This document shows positions 52,590 through 63,570 of a stretch of DNA of 64,000 nucleotides, piece after piece; within the stretch, counting starts at the first letter, position 1; each line of letters starts with the position of its first letter. The stretch comes from Metridium senile. Lineage: Eukaryota; Cnidaria; Anthozoa; Actiniaria; Metridiidae. The notes under the pieces are model-generated. The model did not search any database. It had not been told where the DNA came from and saw only the letters and a program-made list of their open reading frames with translations. Location: positions 4,551,936 through 4,615,935 of the forward strand of contig OX459100.1 in the NCBI GenBank assembly GCA_949775045.1, read 5' to 3'. The position numbers were made by a program, and so were the translations under genes.

Positions 52590-52780
52590 TATAAGTTATT
52601 ATACATCAATAATTATATTAAAACTTAATTATAGAGTAACCATTTCATTGATAAGTTACTATATATCAATTACTATATTGAGACTTAGTTATAGTATAAT
52701 AAGTACATTTATAAGTTATTATATATCAATAATTATATCGAAACTTAATCATATAGAAACAGTAATAATTTACTTTAAAC
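52590..52780. repeat. Three 60-bp tandem repeats, open in the plus frame
   Basis: Units contain ATAAGTTATTATATATCAAT. The plus frame through them (52534-52929, no ATG at its start) reads ISYYISIIILKLNY-type 20-residue repeats. Low complexity and lack of a start make a real protein doubtful. Confidence 0.6.
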
Positions 52781-52929
52781 ATAAGTATATGTATGAAGTT
52801 AATAATGAAGTTGAAATTAAAGTATTATCCGAATGCATGAAAGTGTTGGTTGGATTTTGGAGGGGGCACAAGAAACCCACCTGTGACTCTCGGGTCACAC
52901 ATGGTTGTAGTATTTTCGCTCTAATCTAA

Positions 52930-55303
52930 AACATATTTATTTGATAAAGCTTTTTAATTTACTAATAGTTTGTCATATCTTACTGTCATTTTTTTTTCGT
53001 TTTTAGATAATTTAGATATAGTGGATGAGCCGGGGGGTTTCTCGGTACCATATTGAGGGAAAAAGCGTGATATGTATTTTCCTTGATATCTTCTCCCACA
53101 GTTTAAATATGTGTGATAGCATTGATTAAAATGTCTCCTTACATGACTTTTAGGGGGAAGGGGTGGGGTGATAAATGATAATGCCGCAATATTACAGAAA
53201 AATGTATTTTCTTGATATCTCAATCAATATTGCAGATATTTGCACAAATATGAAATATATATCTACCTCCCTTAAATCTGTGTCACAGATCATTGTTAAT
53301 TTATTATTTAAGATATCGCATATTATTAATATTAGCTATTAGTATTTATTTGTGAAGCGATTTTGGACATTTTTAGGAATAAAGCACTATATAAATAAAA
53401 ACTATTATTTTTCAGGATTGTTTTTTTGGTTGACTGTTGCTAGTGAAACTGGCGGTTTACCTTGCGGTTAAGTGTGGTTTCGTACTAGCTAATACTCCAG
53501 TTTCGTGTTATCTAGAACCGCTGTGCTGCTGATGTACACAAAGCGCATCTTACATACAGGGTATTTCTACTGCTGGCTTTCAAATGAAGTCATTAAAAAC
53601 TGAACATCTAAACTATACATCGTATAAAGGCCTTTCTAAAATTTGTTTTACAAATAAACGACGTCATATAATTACAGGAAAAAGTTTGCAAGCCATTTTG
53701 ATGCTTGGTACCCAAGCTATGAAGGTTAAATTTGTGTCACGCAATATCGTCACGTGTATCTGAATTGCTTGGAACTTTTGAATATTTTAACAACAACTTG
53801 GGGCTTAGCTTGTGCAAATGGTCTTTCTCGATAAGTACAACGGTTCTAGAGAACATGAAACTTGAGTATTAAAGAAAGGATTATTACGTTGGGTTTGGTT
53901 GGTTAATTATTTGACTGATAATTCTTTAGTTTTTTGGCTAATTGCTAATGGTTGCTTGTTTATTGCAATAGCTGGTTTTTATTTGATTGCTTTTTAACAA
54001 CATTTATCAAACATTTATTATTTTATTATAACATTTATTATATTACATTATTTTTAAAAGTTAGTAAATATACACAACAAGAGATACATTGCAGGAAAGG
54101 ATCACAAGCCACATAGAACATAGAAATTTCCGTACATAATGCATTTCAACATGATAATGAGTAAATTAATTTGCTAATGAGCTTCGCGCTGGCGCATAAA
54201 TTTATCATAAATTAACTTTTTATCATTATATTTGAGCAAAACAATTTTAAATATTCTTTATGATACAACAACTAGTTCTGATACTTTGTTTCTTAATGTT
54301 TGCCAATGTTGTCATATTTAAGCAAGGCAATTTGTAATAAATTGTATGGTTATCCATACGAAGCTCATTAGCATGTTGTTTTACAAATTAGCGTGTTAAA
54401 ATGCGTTATGATTATAATGAATCAGAAAAAGTCTATATCACAGTTTTCGGTCTGCGCAATGTTGAAAGCTAGGTAGACGTTAAGAAAGTTTGTTTTAAAA
54501 AAAGTGACCTTGCAATGATAGAGACATAAAAATGATTGCTCAAGAGAATTTGCGAATGTTAGACGCCCGGTCTTGCTTGTTGACTGCTGTCCGCTCAAAT
54601 TGGATGAAACCTATTCTGAGTTTGGTCCTTTGATGTCCGGGGTTATTTTAATTGCTTTGTGACTTTACTTTCGATATCTATCGCTGCCGATCACTTTCCG
54701 ATTGCGTCCGATCTCTCGGAAGATCAAAAGTGTTACTTTATAATATTAATATTTACCGCAGAAGCGGGTATAATGATATTCAAGGAATCCGTTGATCAAG
54801 ATAATATCCTTGAATTATTATTATATTATTATATTTACAGATTATAAAATATTTGGGATATGCCATGCGAGCTCTGATAGGATGCTGCCGTGTTTATATC
54901 AGGACAGAAACACGCTCAGCAAAAAGATTGTAAAAATATTCTTTTGCTCTAAAGACCAAGCATGAATAAACACGCGGCCTTAAATATCATATATAAATTG
55001 TTTTGAAACATTTTTTTATATCATCTCTGAGTCTCTGACTTCTCGCTGCTGAGATTCGGACTCAAGCCACAAGGTTTCATGCATAGATCATGTCTAAGTT
55101 GATGTTTTTTTGTTTTCTTCAATTACACATGTATGTTATTTTCTATCCAGATCTTCCTTAATTTTGTGCAAATGATAGAAACATCCAAAATGAGCTACAA
55201 GATTTCCATGGTGTATGTTAAACTGACTTATTAATTTGTAATGGTCTATCACTTTATATTACATAACTTTTTTTGTTAAGAAAACTGTATATACGCCTAT
55301 TAA
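52930..55303. other. No recognisable gene
   Basis: AT-rich intergenic sequence between the two SRCR clusters. Short reading frames (for example 54659-54847) show no domain I recognise. Confidence 0.45.
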
Positions 55304-55745
55304 TTATCTAATGAAGTGATGTTTTAACATTTGCATGCTTTTGTATTTAAGATGGACATAAAATAATAGAAGTAATTTGAGTTTGATTGAGAACAGTGAA
55401 TTATATTTGTAACCAGAACACACGACACCAGCATCTTCTGTGTGACTGTTGCAACTAGAGTCAGCATTTCCCCATCCTGCGTGAGTACAGCTATGCAGTG
55501 AAGACTCCGACCCACTACAAGCCATGTCGTCCAACCAGACTTTACCCGTCCCTCGTCCAAGGTCCCAATATCCTACAGCTTTGGTAAAACCAAGTTGTCG
55601 ACATGCAACCTGGGCGTCCTTCATATCAAAGTAATCATCACATACTGTCCCCCATTGGTTATTGTGAAGGATTAGTACAATACCAGCAACACCTGACCTA
55701 GTCCTACCGTACCAGGTTCAAGATGTGTGTCATCTTGAGGTGGAC
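55304..55745 (-). pseudogene. SRCR exon E1 (distal cluster), frameshifted
   Basis: The acceptor is at 55746-55747. The domain runs from PPQDDTHLEPGT through VVCSGYK. A 5-bp net insertion near 55697-55702 (CCTAGTCCTAC against CCTAC) shifts the frame before the WGTVC motif; the rest of the domain is open. The usual donor after SGYK is lost, so the frame runs into a short hydrophobic tail and stops at 55304. It may be the 3' end of a decayed gene. Confidence 0.7.
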
Positions 55746-55877
55746 CTGCAAAACAATTAATGCACGCTAAAAAAATATTTTGCAGAATACATTTATGTAC
55801 TGTGCTTCAACATTAAAAACCAAAAAATTATAACAATTGAATACATACACTAGTTGAACGCAAGATATAATTTGTAC

Positions 55878-56198
55878 TTTTGTAACCAGAACACACGACA
55901 CCGACATCTTCTTTGTGATTGTTGCCACAATGAGTACCATCACCCCATCCAGCGTGAGTACAGCTGTGTAGTGAAGACTCCGAGCCACTACACTGCATGT
56001 TGTCCAACCAGACTTTACCCGTCCCTCCTCCAAAGGTTCCATATCCCACAGCTTTAGCAAAACCAAGCTGTCGACATGCAACCGTTGCGTCTTTCATATC
56101 GAACAAATCATCACACACTGTTCCCCAATGGTTATTGTGAAAGACTCGTACAATACCAGCAACACCTGAACCTACTGTACCATGCTCAAGTTGTATAT
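55878..56198 (-). CDS. SRCR exon E2 (distal cluster), open
   Basis: A complete ~107-residue domain (DIQLEHGT ... CGNNHKEDVGVVCSGYK) with a plausible acceptor (TTTAAAG) and donor (A, GTACAA), both phase 1. All six cysteines are present plus one extra in the THCGNNH block. Variable blocks are DDL after WGTVC and YGTFGGG instead of YW-GRG. No lesion seen. Which transcript it belongs to is unknown. Confidence 0.65.
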
Positions 56199-56247
56199 CT
56201 TTAAAATTTAATAACAGAGCAATACGCAAGAAAAAGAAATGACACAT

Positions 56248-57180
56248 TGGATTGCGAAACTGCTATTTTATGAAAAATTCCTTGGCATTTCTGATATACT
56301 TCTTTTTTTAGCGTTTATTTGTGTAATAATAATAGTCTTTATTATACATAAGATATTTATTTCACTTTCTTTCAATAAAAGTGCATTAAATAGGGGTTAG
56401 TTTAAACCTAGCTTATAATAAATCAATATAACAACATGGTAAATTTTTTCATGCATGTTATCAATTTCTATTTTTTCTATCCCAAAGCTGATCTGGGATC
56501 TCTAAGTCTATAGTCTGGAAATTGACGGTGACTTTGGGATATACCATTTAATTTGTAAATTTAATTTATATATTTTTTTCTTTATGAATTATAATATCCC
56601 ACTTATCTTGTAAGCAACCACTGACAAAAATACAACTGAGAAAAAAACATTGAGCGTATGGTGTACAACTTTCTTTTTTATACTTTTCTCTACTGCTCTC
56701 AATTGTTTACCCAGTATCGTATGCCTTAGTCATTTTCATTTTAGTAATAATAACCTGAAAAACAGACAATCTTGTGGGTTTTGGGAAAAATCGGATTTTG
56801 GGGTTTCTGTGTTGTCTTGATACCCGCGAGAAACATAGGGCCTAGTCTAAAACTTAAAGGCGAGGGAGGGGTAGGAAGAGGATGGAAGAACGTTCAAATA
56901 CTAGGTTAATATAATTTATTTCATTCAAAAGCAAAGCTATTAACATGTACACTATAGTTATTTTAGAAAACCAGTGCAAAACATGGATGCTTTCAAAAAC
57001 TCATTAATAATTCATGAGAAATGTTCAAAAGAAATCGTGACCGTGACGAGTGTTTTAACTGAAGTTATAGATTCACCCTAATTTACATAAACTTTAACCT
57101 TCATTTTCTCTAATAAACTTTCACAAATCCTTGATTTTTTTTTACAAAAACACAAAATATAGGTTGCAGTTTTTGAAGTC
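56248..57180. other. Gap between SRCR exons, nothing recognised
   Basis: AT-rich sequence likely to be intronic or intergenic within the distal SRCR cluster. No domain or clear repeat. Confidence 0.4.
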
Positions 57181-57281
57181 GTTCAATAAACTCGCAGATC
57201 GTGTTTTATCAGGTTTAAAACCACTTGGCTTCGCCGCGTGGTTTTAAATCCTGATAAAACACTCCTGCTCGTTTATTAAAC
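57181..57281. mobile_element. Foldback element (TTTTATCAGG arms)
   Basis: GTTTTATCAGGTTTAAAACCAC and its near complement flank a GC-richer loop (CTTGGCTTCGCCGC). Outer arms CAATAAACTCGC and GCTCGTTTATTA are also inverted. Confidence 0.75.
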
Positions 57282-57339
57282 ATTACTTATAAACATTGTG
57301 TATTTAGAATATATTTTATAACTGAAAAGTACTCGAAAA

Positions 57340-57702
57340 CTATCGACAAACACAGCTACATTTATCTCCACACACGACACCAGAATCTATTGTATGACTG
57401 TTGCAGTAAGAGGCAACCTTTCCCCATCCATTGTGAGAACAGCTCTGTAGTGAGGTATCTGAACCCTTACACCTTACGTTGTACAGCCAGAATTTACCCG
57501 TCCCTCGTCCCTCGTCCATAGAACATAGGTCCTATAGCTTTGGTAAAACCAAGCTGTCGACATGCGGTATTGTAGCCGTTGCCACTATACCAGTTACCTT
57601 GACATACTGTACCCCATTGGTTATTGTGGTAGACTCGTACAACACCAGCTACAGCTAAACCCGTTGTACCAGGTTCAAGTTGTATGTTATCTTGAGGTGG
57701 AC
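57340..57702 (-). pseudogene. SRCR exon E3 (distal cluster), 7-bp tandem duplication
   Basis: Acceptor at 57703-57704. The domain is recognisable from PPQDNIQLEPGTTG to VVCGDKCS. GTCCCTC is duplicated in tandem near 57500-57514 (plus strand), breaking the frame at the YGRG motif and giving TAA just after. The region replacing the usual WDM...DAKVAC block is also divergent (NWYSGNGYNTAC). There is no donor; the domain frame ends at TAG 57340-57342. Confidence 0.75.
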
Positions 57703-57985
57703 CTGTAAATTGTTGATTTTCGGCATTGTTAAATTAGACAATGCCGAATTATACCACCATGCATTCATTATAGTTTATTTTGCATAAACACGCATGACAT
57801 ACTACACTTCAATGTAGTCAGACGCATGCGCATAGCTACTTAATGATTCACACAAGTGTTAGAGTATGGACTTATGTGTAGTAACGGGTCCTTTATTTTA
57901 AAAATTTTAAACTGGGTCGAAGCGATCCAGGAATGGTCTCGATGATTGTTATAATGAGGGACCATTGAGGGATAGTCTCCTACAA

Positions 57986-58137
57986 TTTCCTCATGCATAC
58001 AACATGATTTAGAGGACAAAGAAATCCTTTGTCTTTTACTAAATTTCCCCTGCATAAATTAAATAGAGGGAAATTTAGTAAAAGACAAAGGATTTCTTTG
58101 TCTTCTAAATTTTCCTCATGTTGTATGCATGAGGAAA
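57986..58137. mobile_element. Foldback element with ~68-bp arms
   Basis: The arm TTTCCTCATGCATACAACAT... is inverted to end at 58137, around a centre near 58053-58065 (TGCATAAATTAAATA). The right arm holds the longer version of one block. Confidence 0.8.
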
Positions 58138-58194
58138 AGTCGGGTTTGTAAACACCTCGGAAGACAAAAGAATCCGAGCTGATCATGGTATTAC

Positions 58195-58515
58195 CTTTGT
58201 AACCAGAACACACGACACCAGCATCGTATTTATGACTGTCACAGGCAGAGCCATGACCTCCCCATCCATTGTGAGTACAGCTGTGTAGCGAGGTCTCTGT
58301 GCCCTTTCATCTCATGTCCTGCAGCCAGACTTTACCCGACCCTCGTCCATAGTACCAATATCCTACAGCTTTGGTAAAACCAAGTTGTCGAAATGCAACG
58401 AACCTTGGCGTCTTGCGAAATTCCGGCTACTATGACACACTGTTCACCATTGGTTCTTCTAAAGGAATCGTACATTACCAGCACCTGTACCTACTGTACC
58501 ATTGAGACTACGTAA
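58195..58515 (-). pseudogene. SRCR exon E4 (distal cluster), degenerate
   Basis: The donor after SGYKG is intact, but the domain carries TGA in place of GGA in QWGTV (58447 region), a 4-bp insertion inside DAKVAC (CGTT), and TGA in place of the TGT cysteine codon of MRCKG (58308 region). The N-terminal part is barely recognisable. Confidence 0.75.
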
Positions 58516-58583
58516 CGTTTCATAGCATAAAAGGAAATGAAATACTTACATCATTTTTATGCCTTCTAGAACAAACATCGTAC

Positions 58584-58913
58584 TTTTATAGCCATAACAC
58601 ACGACACCAACATCGTATTTGTGAGTTTGACAGTTAGAGTCAACATTTCCCAAGCCAGGATGAGAACAGCTCTGTAGTGATGTTTCCGAGCCTGAACATT
58701 TCATATCGTCCAACCAGACTTTACCCGATCCTCTTCCACGGCCCCAATATCCCACAGCTTTGAAAAAACCAAGTTGTCGACATGCAACCTTGGCGTCGTT
58801 TATATCAAAGTAATCTTGACACACTGTTCCCTATTGGTTCTTGTGGAAGACTCGTACAATACCAGCAACAACTGAACCTACTGTACTAGGTTCAAGTTGT
58901 ATGTTTTCATCAT
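58584..58913 (-). pseudogene. SRCR exon E5 (distal cluster), single TAG
   Basis: A 330-nt exon with acceptor (ATAAG) and donor (A, GTACGA) in phase 1, like exon A of the proximal genes. The domain is complete with six cysteines (TVC, VAC, KCSG, QSC, NCQTH, VVC). The only defect is TAG at 58831-58833 replacing the Trp of QWGTVC. Variable blocks: QDY, YWGRGRG, LDDM, NVDSNCQTHKYD. Confidence 0.7.
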
Positions 58914-59594
58914 CTTATAACAGAACAATAAGCGAAATAGAGAATTAAAAAAAAAAAGATGTAAGGAACGGTTATTTCAGTAGAAATTCGCCATTAACGT
59001 TTAATTGTGGTTTTTCAGGTAACATTATTAGTCATTGTTGAGACTACTGTCCTCCATATATGGGGGCGTAGCCTTATTGCGTCGTGAATGTAAGATAGCC
59101 AGACCATAACACCACAGGAAACCCGACAATACCAATTTTCGCAACGTGATCTGACTGTAATTTCGAAAATTCGAAAGAATGGCCAGCTTTAAACGATCGA
59201 AGCGTTTATAATTTGGCTGCTATTTCATATCTGTCTAAAGAAAGTTAGTTTCTAATGTGTATTTGTACTATTCATGAAGTTTTTTAGGTTTAATAAGACG
59301 TTTAATACCTTGAAAAGGGATGATTTGTTTTGACAACAAAAGCTTTAGCCCGGTATTAGTCATCACACACCGATTGAAGTGCCCTTCGCTTTTTGGCATT
59401 TTTAAGGTCAGATCAACATATATAACGTCAAGAATCTCACATTTTGCTGTATGTTTGTCGCTTTTCAAAATACTAAATGAGCTTTATTCTACAGGAATGA
59501 GCTTTTGACAAATGTTTTCGAATAATTTGTAAAATTGTAGCGAAAAGCCGCCGAAACAACATTCGCTATAAACGTAATAAAAGATGCACACAAA
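58914..59594. other. Gap, nothing recognised
   Basis: Non-coding sequence upstream of E5. No SRCR fragment or signal exon was found. Two mirrored short frames near 59268-59508 show no domain. Confidence 0.4.
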
Positions 59595-59749
59595 TATTGT
59601 AGAGTACAAATACTAAAAGTGTGCAACATAAATACCACTAAATACTGCTAAATTATGCAAATTCTTTTGTTCTCTTTTGTTTAATCAACACTATTTAGTG
59701 GTAAATAGTACAAAGTATTGCACACTTTTAGTGTTTGTACTCTACAATA
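59595..59749. mobile_element. MITE, TATTGTAGAGTAC ends
   Basis: TATTGTAGAGTACAAATACT and its near complement flank a core with TAAATTATGCAAATTC. Same family as 51571-51730, in opposite orientation. Confidence 0.78.
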
Positions 59750-60224
59750 TAACCGGGAATATTGCTTTGCTCTACAATAAATAAGCATCGACAACTGGCA
59801 GCTTTATTATTGTTCTGCAATTTTTGACTCGACTGCACAAATACATATTATTCTCTTAGACTTCTAGCTGATTCATTACTTTCTCTTCTTCAGAACATTA
59901 TTTTTGCACATTGATTTTTCAGTTATATATGTTTCAAGCAGTAGCCTCATGCAGTCTTAGACTGCCTATTTTTCGACTTTCTTGCGGTAAAACTGAATTA
60001 AAATGGAAAAATAGATGGAAACAAACGAGTAAGCTAGTATACGATTCGTCGGTATTATAAACATTTTGGCAATAAAATGAAATTTGTAACAGTAACATAA
60101 AAATGCTAACTTATTACTTTTATTAAAGTTAAGTTGCAATATTTCACGGTGATATTAATTTAAAAGTCATGAATTCAAGCTCTACATTAACAAGCTAAAA
60201 TAACTCGATGTAAATGATTTAACA

Positions 60225-60745
60225 TCATTGTGAATAACTGAAACATCCTGGTGTATAGTTTAGATATTTAATCTTATATGAAGTCGCGGAGATCAATTGC
60301 AATTTATTATCAATATATCTATTATTGTTATTATAATAATTACTTGTGACAATTAAATATATTTTAAATAGAACGTAAACGAACGCTACCGACAAAACAC
60401 AGCTATATTTAACTGCACACACGACACCAGCATCTATTGTATGACTGTTGCAGCCAGATGGAACATTTCCCAATCCATTGTGAGAACAGCTCTGTAGTGA
60501 GGACTCTGAGCCTTTACATCTCATCTTGTACAGCCAGACTTTACCCGACCCTTGTCCATAGTACATAGGTCCTAAAGTTTTGGTAAAACCAAGTTGTCGA
60601 CATGCAACCTTGGCGTCGGGCATATCCCACTTCCAGCTAGCATGACACACTGTTCCCCATTGGTTATTGTGGTAGACTCGTACAATACCAGCAACAGCTA
60701 AACCCGTTGTACCAGGTTCAAGTTGTATGTTATCTTGAGGTGGAC
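60225..60745 (-). CDS. SRCR exon E6 (distal cluster), open, with hydrophobic tail
   Basis: The acceptor TATAG gives a phase-1 entry. A complete domain follows (PPQDNIQLEPGTTG ... CNSHTIDAGVVC) with all six cysteines. No donor in the right phase follows; the frame continues into SCVLSVAFVYVLFKIYLIV, a plausible membrane-spanning helix, then a ~40-residue polar tail ending at TGA 60225. It could therefore be the terminal exon of a membrane-anchored SRCR protein. The tail may equally be chance intron sequence. Variable blocks: HASWK, PMYYGQG, LYKM, NVPSGCNSHTID. Confidence 0.6.
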
Positions 60746-60831
60746 CTATAAACTCAATTAATTATTAATAACATAGTATCACTGAATCTATACGCTATCT
60801 AACTAGGTTATCGTAGTAAGTATCTATTTAA

Positions 60832-61231
60832 TCATGTTTGTTTACGTAAGTTGTATAAAAATGTATAAACATCGACAATGCATAAACAGTAAAATATGAT
60901 GCATGGCAAAACTGCACCTAACATAACACCAGCATCCCTTGTGTGACCGTTGCAACTAGAGTGAACTCTTCCCCATCCATTGTGAGAACAGCTGTGTAGT
61001 GAGGTCTCTGTGCCCGTACACCCCATGCTGTCTAGCCAGACTTTACCCAATCCTCGACCAAAGTACCAATATCCTACAGCTTTGGTAAAACCAAGTTGTC
61101 GACATGCAACTTTGGCGTCGGACATATCCCAGTTACCATATGCATGACACACTGTTCCCCATTGGTTATTGTGGTAGACGCGTACAATACCGGCAACAGC
61201 TAAACCCGTTATACCAGGCTCAAGTTGTGAA
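60832..61231 (-). pseudogene. SRCR exon E7 (distal cluster), no acceptor
   Basis: The domain frame is open from QLEPGITG to HTRDAGV, but the usual start of the exon is missing: sequence before CAACTTGAG has no AG in phase 1. The VVCSGY end is replaced by VMLGAVLPCIIF..., so the last cysteine motif is altered. A possible donor (G, GTGCAG) or a hydrophobic tail to 60832 could end it. Its variable blocks (HAYGN, YWYF) recur in other exons. Confidence 0.6.
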
Positions 61232-61383
61232 ACAATAATAAAGCAATAAAGCAAAACTGGCAACAAAATACAAGCATGATAAGCAAATATGTCAATAGGA
61301 TGACAACATTTTAAAGAAACAAAATAAGTAAACAATTTTTGTATTGTATTTTGCATACCATCCAAAATATAAAAGTGATATAC

Positions 61384-61711
61384 CTTCGTAACCAGAACAC
61401 ACAACACCAGCATCGTATTTATGACTTTCGCAGGCAGAGCCATGACCTCCCCATCCACCGTGAGTACAGCTGTGTAGTGAGGTCTCTGTGCCCGTACATG
61501 CCATGTATTCCAGCCAGACTTTACCCGACCCTCGTCCATACAACCAATATCCTACAGCTTTGGTAAAACCAAGTTGTCGACATGCAACCTTGGCGTCGGG
61601 CATATCGAAGTTACTTTGACACACTGTTCCCCATTGGTTATTGTGGAGGACTCGTACAATACCAGCAACACCTGAACCTACTGTACGAGCTTCAAGTTGT
61701 ATATATTGGCC
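61384..61711 (-). pseudogene. SRCR exon E8 (distal cluster), acceptor lost
   Basis: The domain is complete (YIQLEARTVG ... CESHKYDAGVVCSGYEG) with a good donor (G, GTATAT) at 61383-61382. The TTTTAAG acceptor seen in exon A copies has become TTTTTTGA, so normal splicing is not predicted. The upstream neighbour has been joined to it by a deletion. Confidence 0.65.
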
Positions 61712-61715
61712 ATAT

Positions 61716-62030
61716 TCAAAAAAGAATACACAATCCAGAGCCATGACCTCCCCATCCACCGTGAGTACAGCTGTGTAGTGAGGTCTCTGTGCCCGTACAT
61801 GCCATGTATTCCAGCCAGACCTTACCCGACCCTCGTCCATAGTACCAATATCCTACAGCTTTGGTAAAACCAAGTTGTCGACATGCAACCTTGGCGTCGG
61901 GCATACCCCAGCCATTATGACATACTGTTCCCCATTGGTTATTGTGAAGGACTCGTATAATACCAGCAACATTTAAACCCGTTGTACCAGGTTCAAGTTG
62001 TATGTTATCTAACGGTGGACCTGTAAAACA
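61716..62030 (-). pseudogene. SRCR exon E9 (distal cluster), 3' truncated
   Basis: The acceptor is intact and the domain open from PPLDNIQLEPGTTG to GGWGGHGSG. It then breaks at the point where E8 has CESHKYD. The rest of the domain, its intron and the next acceptor are missing, and the frame ends at TGA 61716. E8 and E9 are nearly identical around the break, which suggests recombination between them. Confidence 0.7.
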
Positions 62031-62189
62031 AAAAAACATAATATTGATGGCACTACGGTAGGCATAGACACAGAACATAGTACAAATTAGAATTTAAATT
62101 TTGGTTTTGTTTTGTTTTGAAAAAAGAAAACAACTTAGGAAGTAAAGACTCTCAGGGGTAAAAACGAAAAGTAGATGGGGACTGAATTA

Positions 62190-62281
62190 TCTTTGTAACC
62201 AGAACGCACGACTGAAACGTCGTATCCATGAGTCTTGCAACGAGAGTCAACATTTCCCAATCCAGGATGAGAGCAGCTCTG
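62190..62281 (-). pseudogene. SRCR fragment E10
   Basis: Only the C-terminal third of a domain remains (QSCSHPGLGNVDSRCKTHGYDVSVV), and its last cysteine is Arg. It ends without a GT donor. It most resembles E5. Confidence 0.7.
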
Positions 62282-62752
62282 TATAATAGACAAAAGATAA
62301 GTAACTTTTAAACTTAAATGAATTCAAAAGAAATGTACCATTGCAAATATGAATTAAAATACTATTTTTTTTTTTTAATTGGTTATTTTCGTGGATGTCA
62401 ACTTGATTAATAAGAAACTTAAAAGGTAGTTGTAAATAAACCGATAAGTTCACATATTCGTATTTACTAGTGCTACAATAACATTAAAAGAAAAAAAAAT
62501 ACATGTAAATGTCTGTTAAACAACAACAACAACTTTATTACTGTTAAAACACAATATCAGCATCATAACCATCCATCACAAACCCGTCCATAATATGCAC
62601 AGCTCTAAAGTAACAATTATATGTCTATAATCTTCAAACTACTAGATAATACTGAAAAAACGGACCATATTTCTAACTACCTTTTAACTGATTTTACTAA
62701 CTTAAAAGTTGTAAAGTAAGGCATTCTCTTAACGATTATCGCATATGAATAT

Positions 62753-63081
62753 TTAACTGTTCACGACACCAACATCCCATTTGTGAGCGTTGCAACTAGA
62801 GTAAACATTTCCCCATCCATTGTGAGTACAGCTGTGTAGTGACGTCTCTGTGCCCTTACATCTCATGTTGTTCAGCCAGACTTTACCCGACCCTTGTCCA
62901 TAGTACCAATATCCAACAGCTTTGGTAAAACCAAGTTGACGACATGCAACCTTGGCGTCCTTCATATCGAAGTTACCATATGAATGACACACTGTTCCCC
63001 ATTGTTTATTGTGAAGGACTCGTACAATACCAGCAACACCTGAACCTACTGTACCAGGTTTAAGTTGTATACATTGGGCAT
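62753..63081 (-). pseudogene. SRCR exon E11 (distal cluster), splice-site lesion
   Basis: An A-type exon open over most of its length (CHSYGNFDM ... CNAHKWDVGVV). The acceptor AAG of A-type exons reads AAA here, and the end VVCSGY has become VVNS then TAA. Both ends are thus damaged while the middle is well preserved. Confidence 0.7.
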
Positions 63082-63246
63082 TTTAAAGAACAACACACAA
63101 TCGCTACTGTCAATTGGCCTGGTTTTACAAAAATCAAATACATTGAGTTGGATTGTTAAGCCATCGAAAGGTAATCAACCCTTATTTGATGAGTAAGATA
63201 AAATTGTAAGCAATTTCAAATTTTAAGAAGAAAGAAAGAATCCTCA

Positions 63247-63336
63247 CAGAGACCTCACTACACAGCTGTATTCACAATGGATGGGGAAGTGTTGCCTCTT
63301 TGTGCAACGGTCACGAACGAGATGTTGGAGTTGTGT
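63247..63336 (+). pseudogene. Inverted SRCR fragment E12
   Basis: Plus-strand fragment reading TETSLHSCIHNGWGSVASLC, NGHERDVGVVY: the C-terminal third of an SRCR domain in the opposite orientation to all others. The last cysteine is replaced by Tyr and no splice sites are visible. Confidence 0.75.
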
Positions 63337-63570
63337 ATCTTGCATTATTTAAAAAAAACTAATGAATGTCCAAAATAAGGATTGAAATGCCAAGTGGTTA
63401 AACATCTATAAACTAATATTCCATTATGGGCTTAGCTAGAACATGAAACATTTTTTAATTCTGCAACATTTAATCTACAGTTTATTGTTTAAAGTGCATT
63501 TTAAACTATTAATTAATTGAAACATAATAAATAATGTTATTTTCTAAGTATCTGTAAGCGAAATAGTCCT

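Noticed and set aside
9168..58833. Non-standard genetic code (TAG as Trp)
   Set aside because: TGG is used for the same Trp in most exons, and TAA and TGA also occur as lesions. Local nonsense changes or site-specific recoding are enough.
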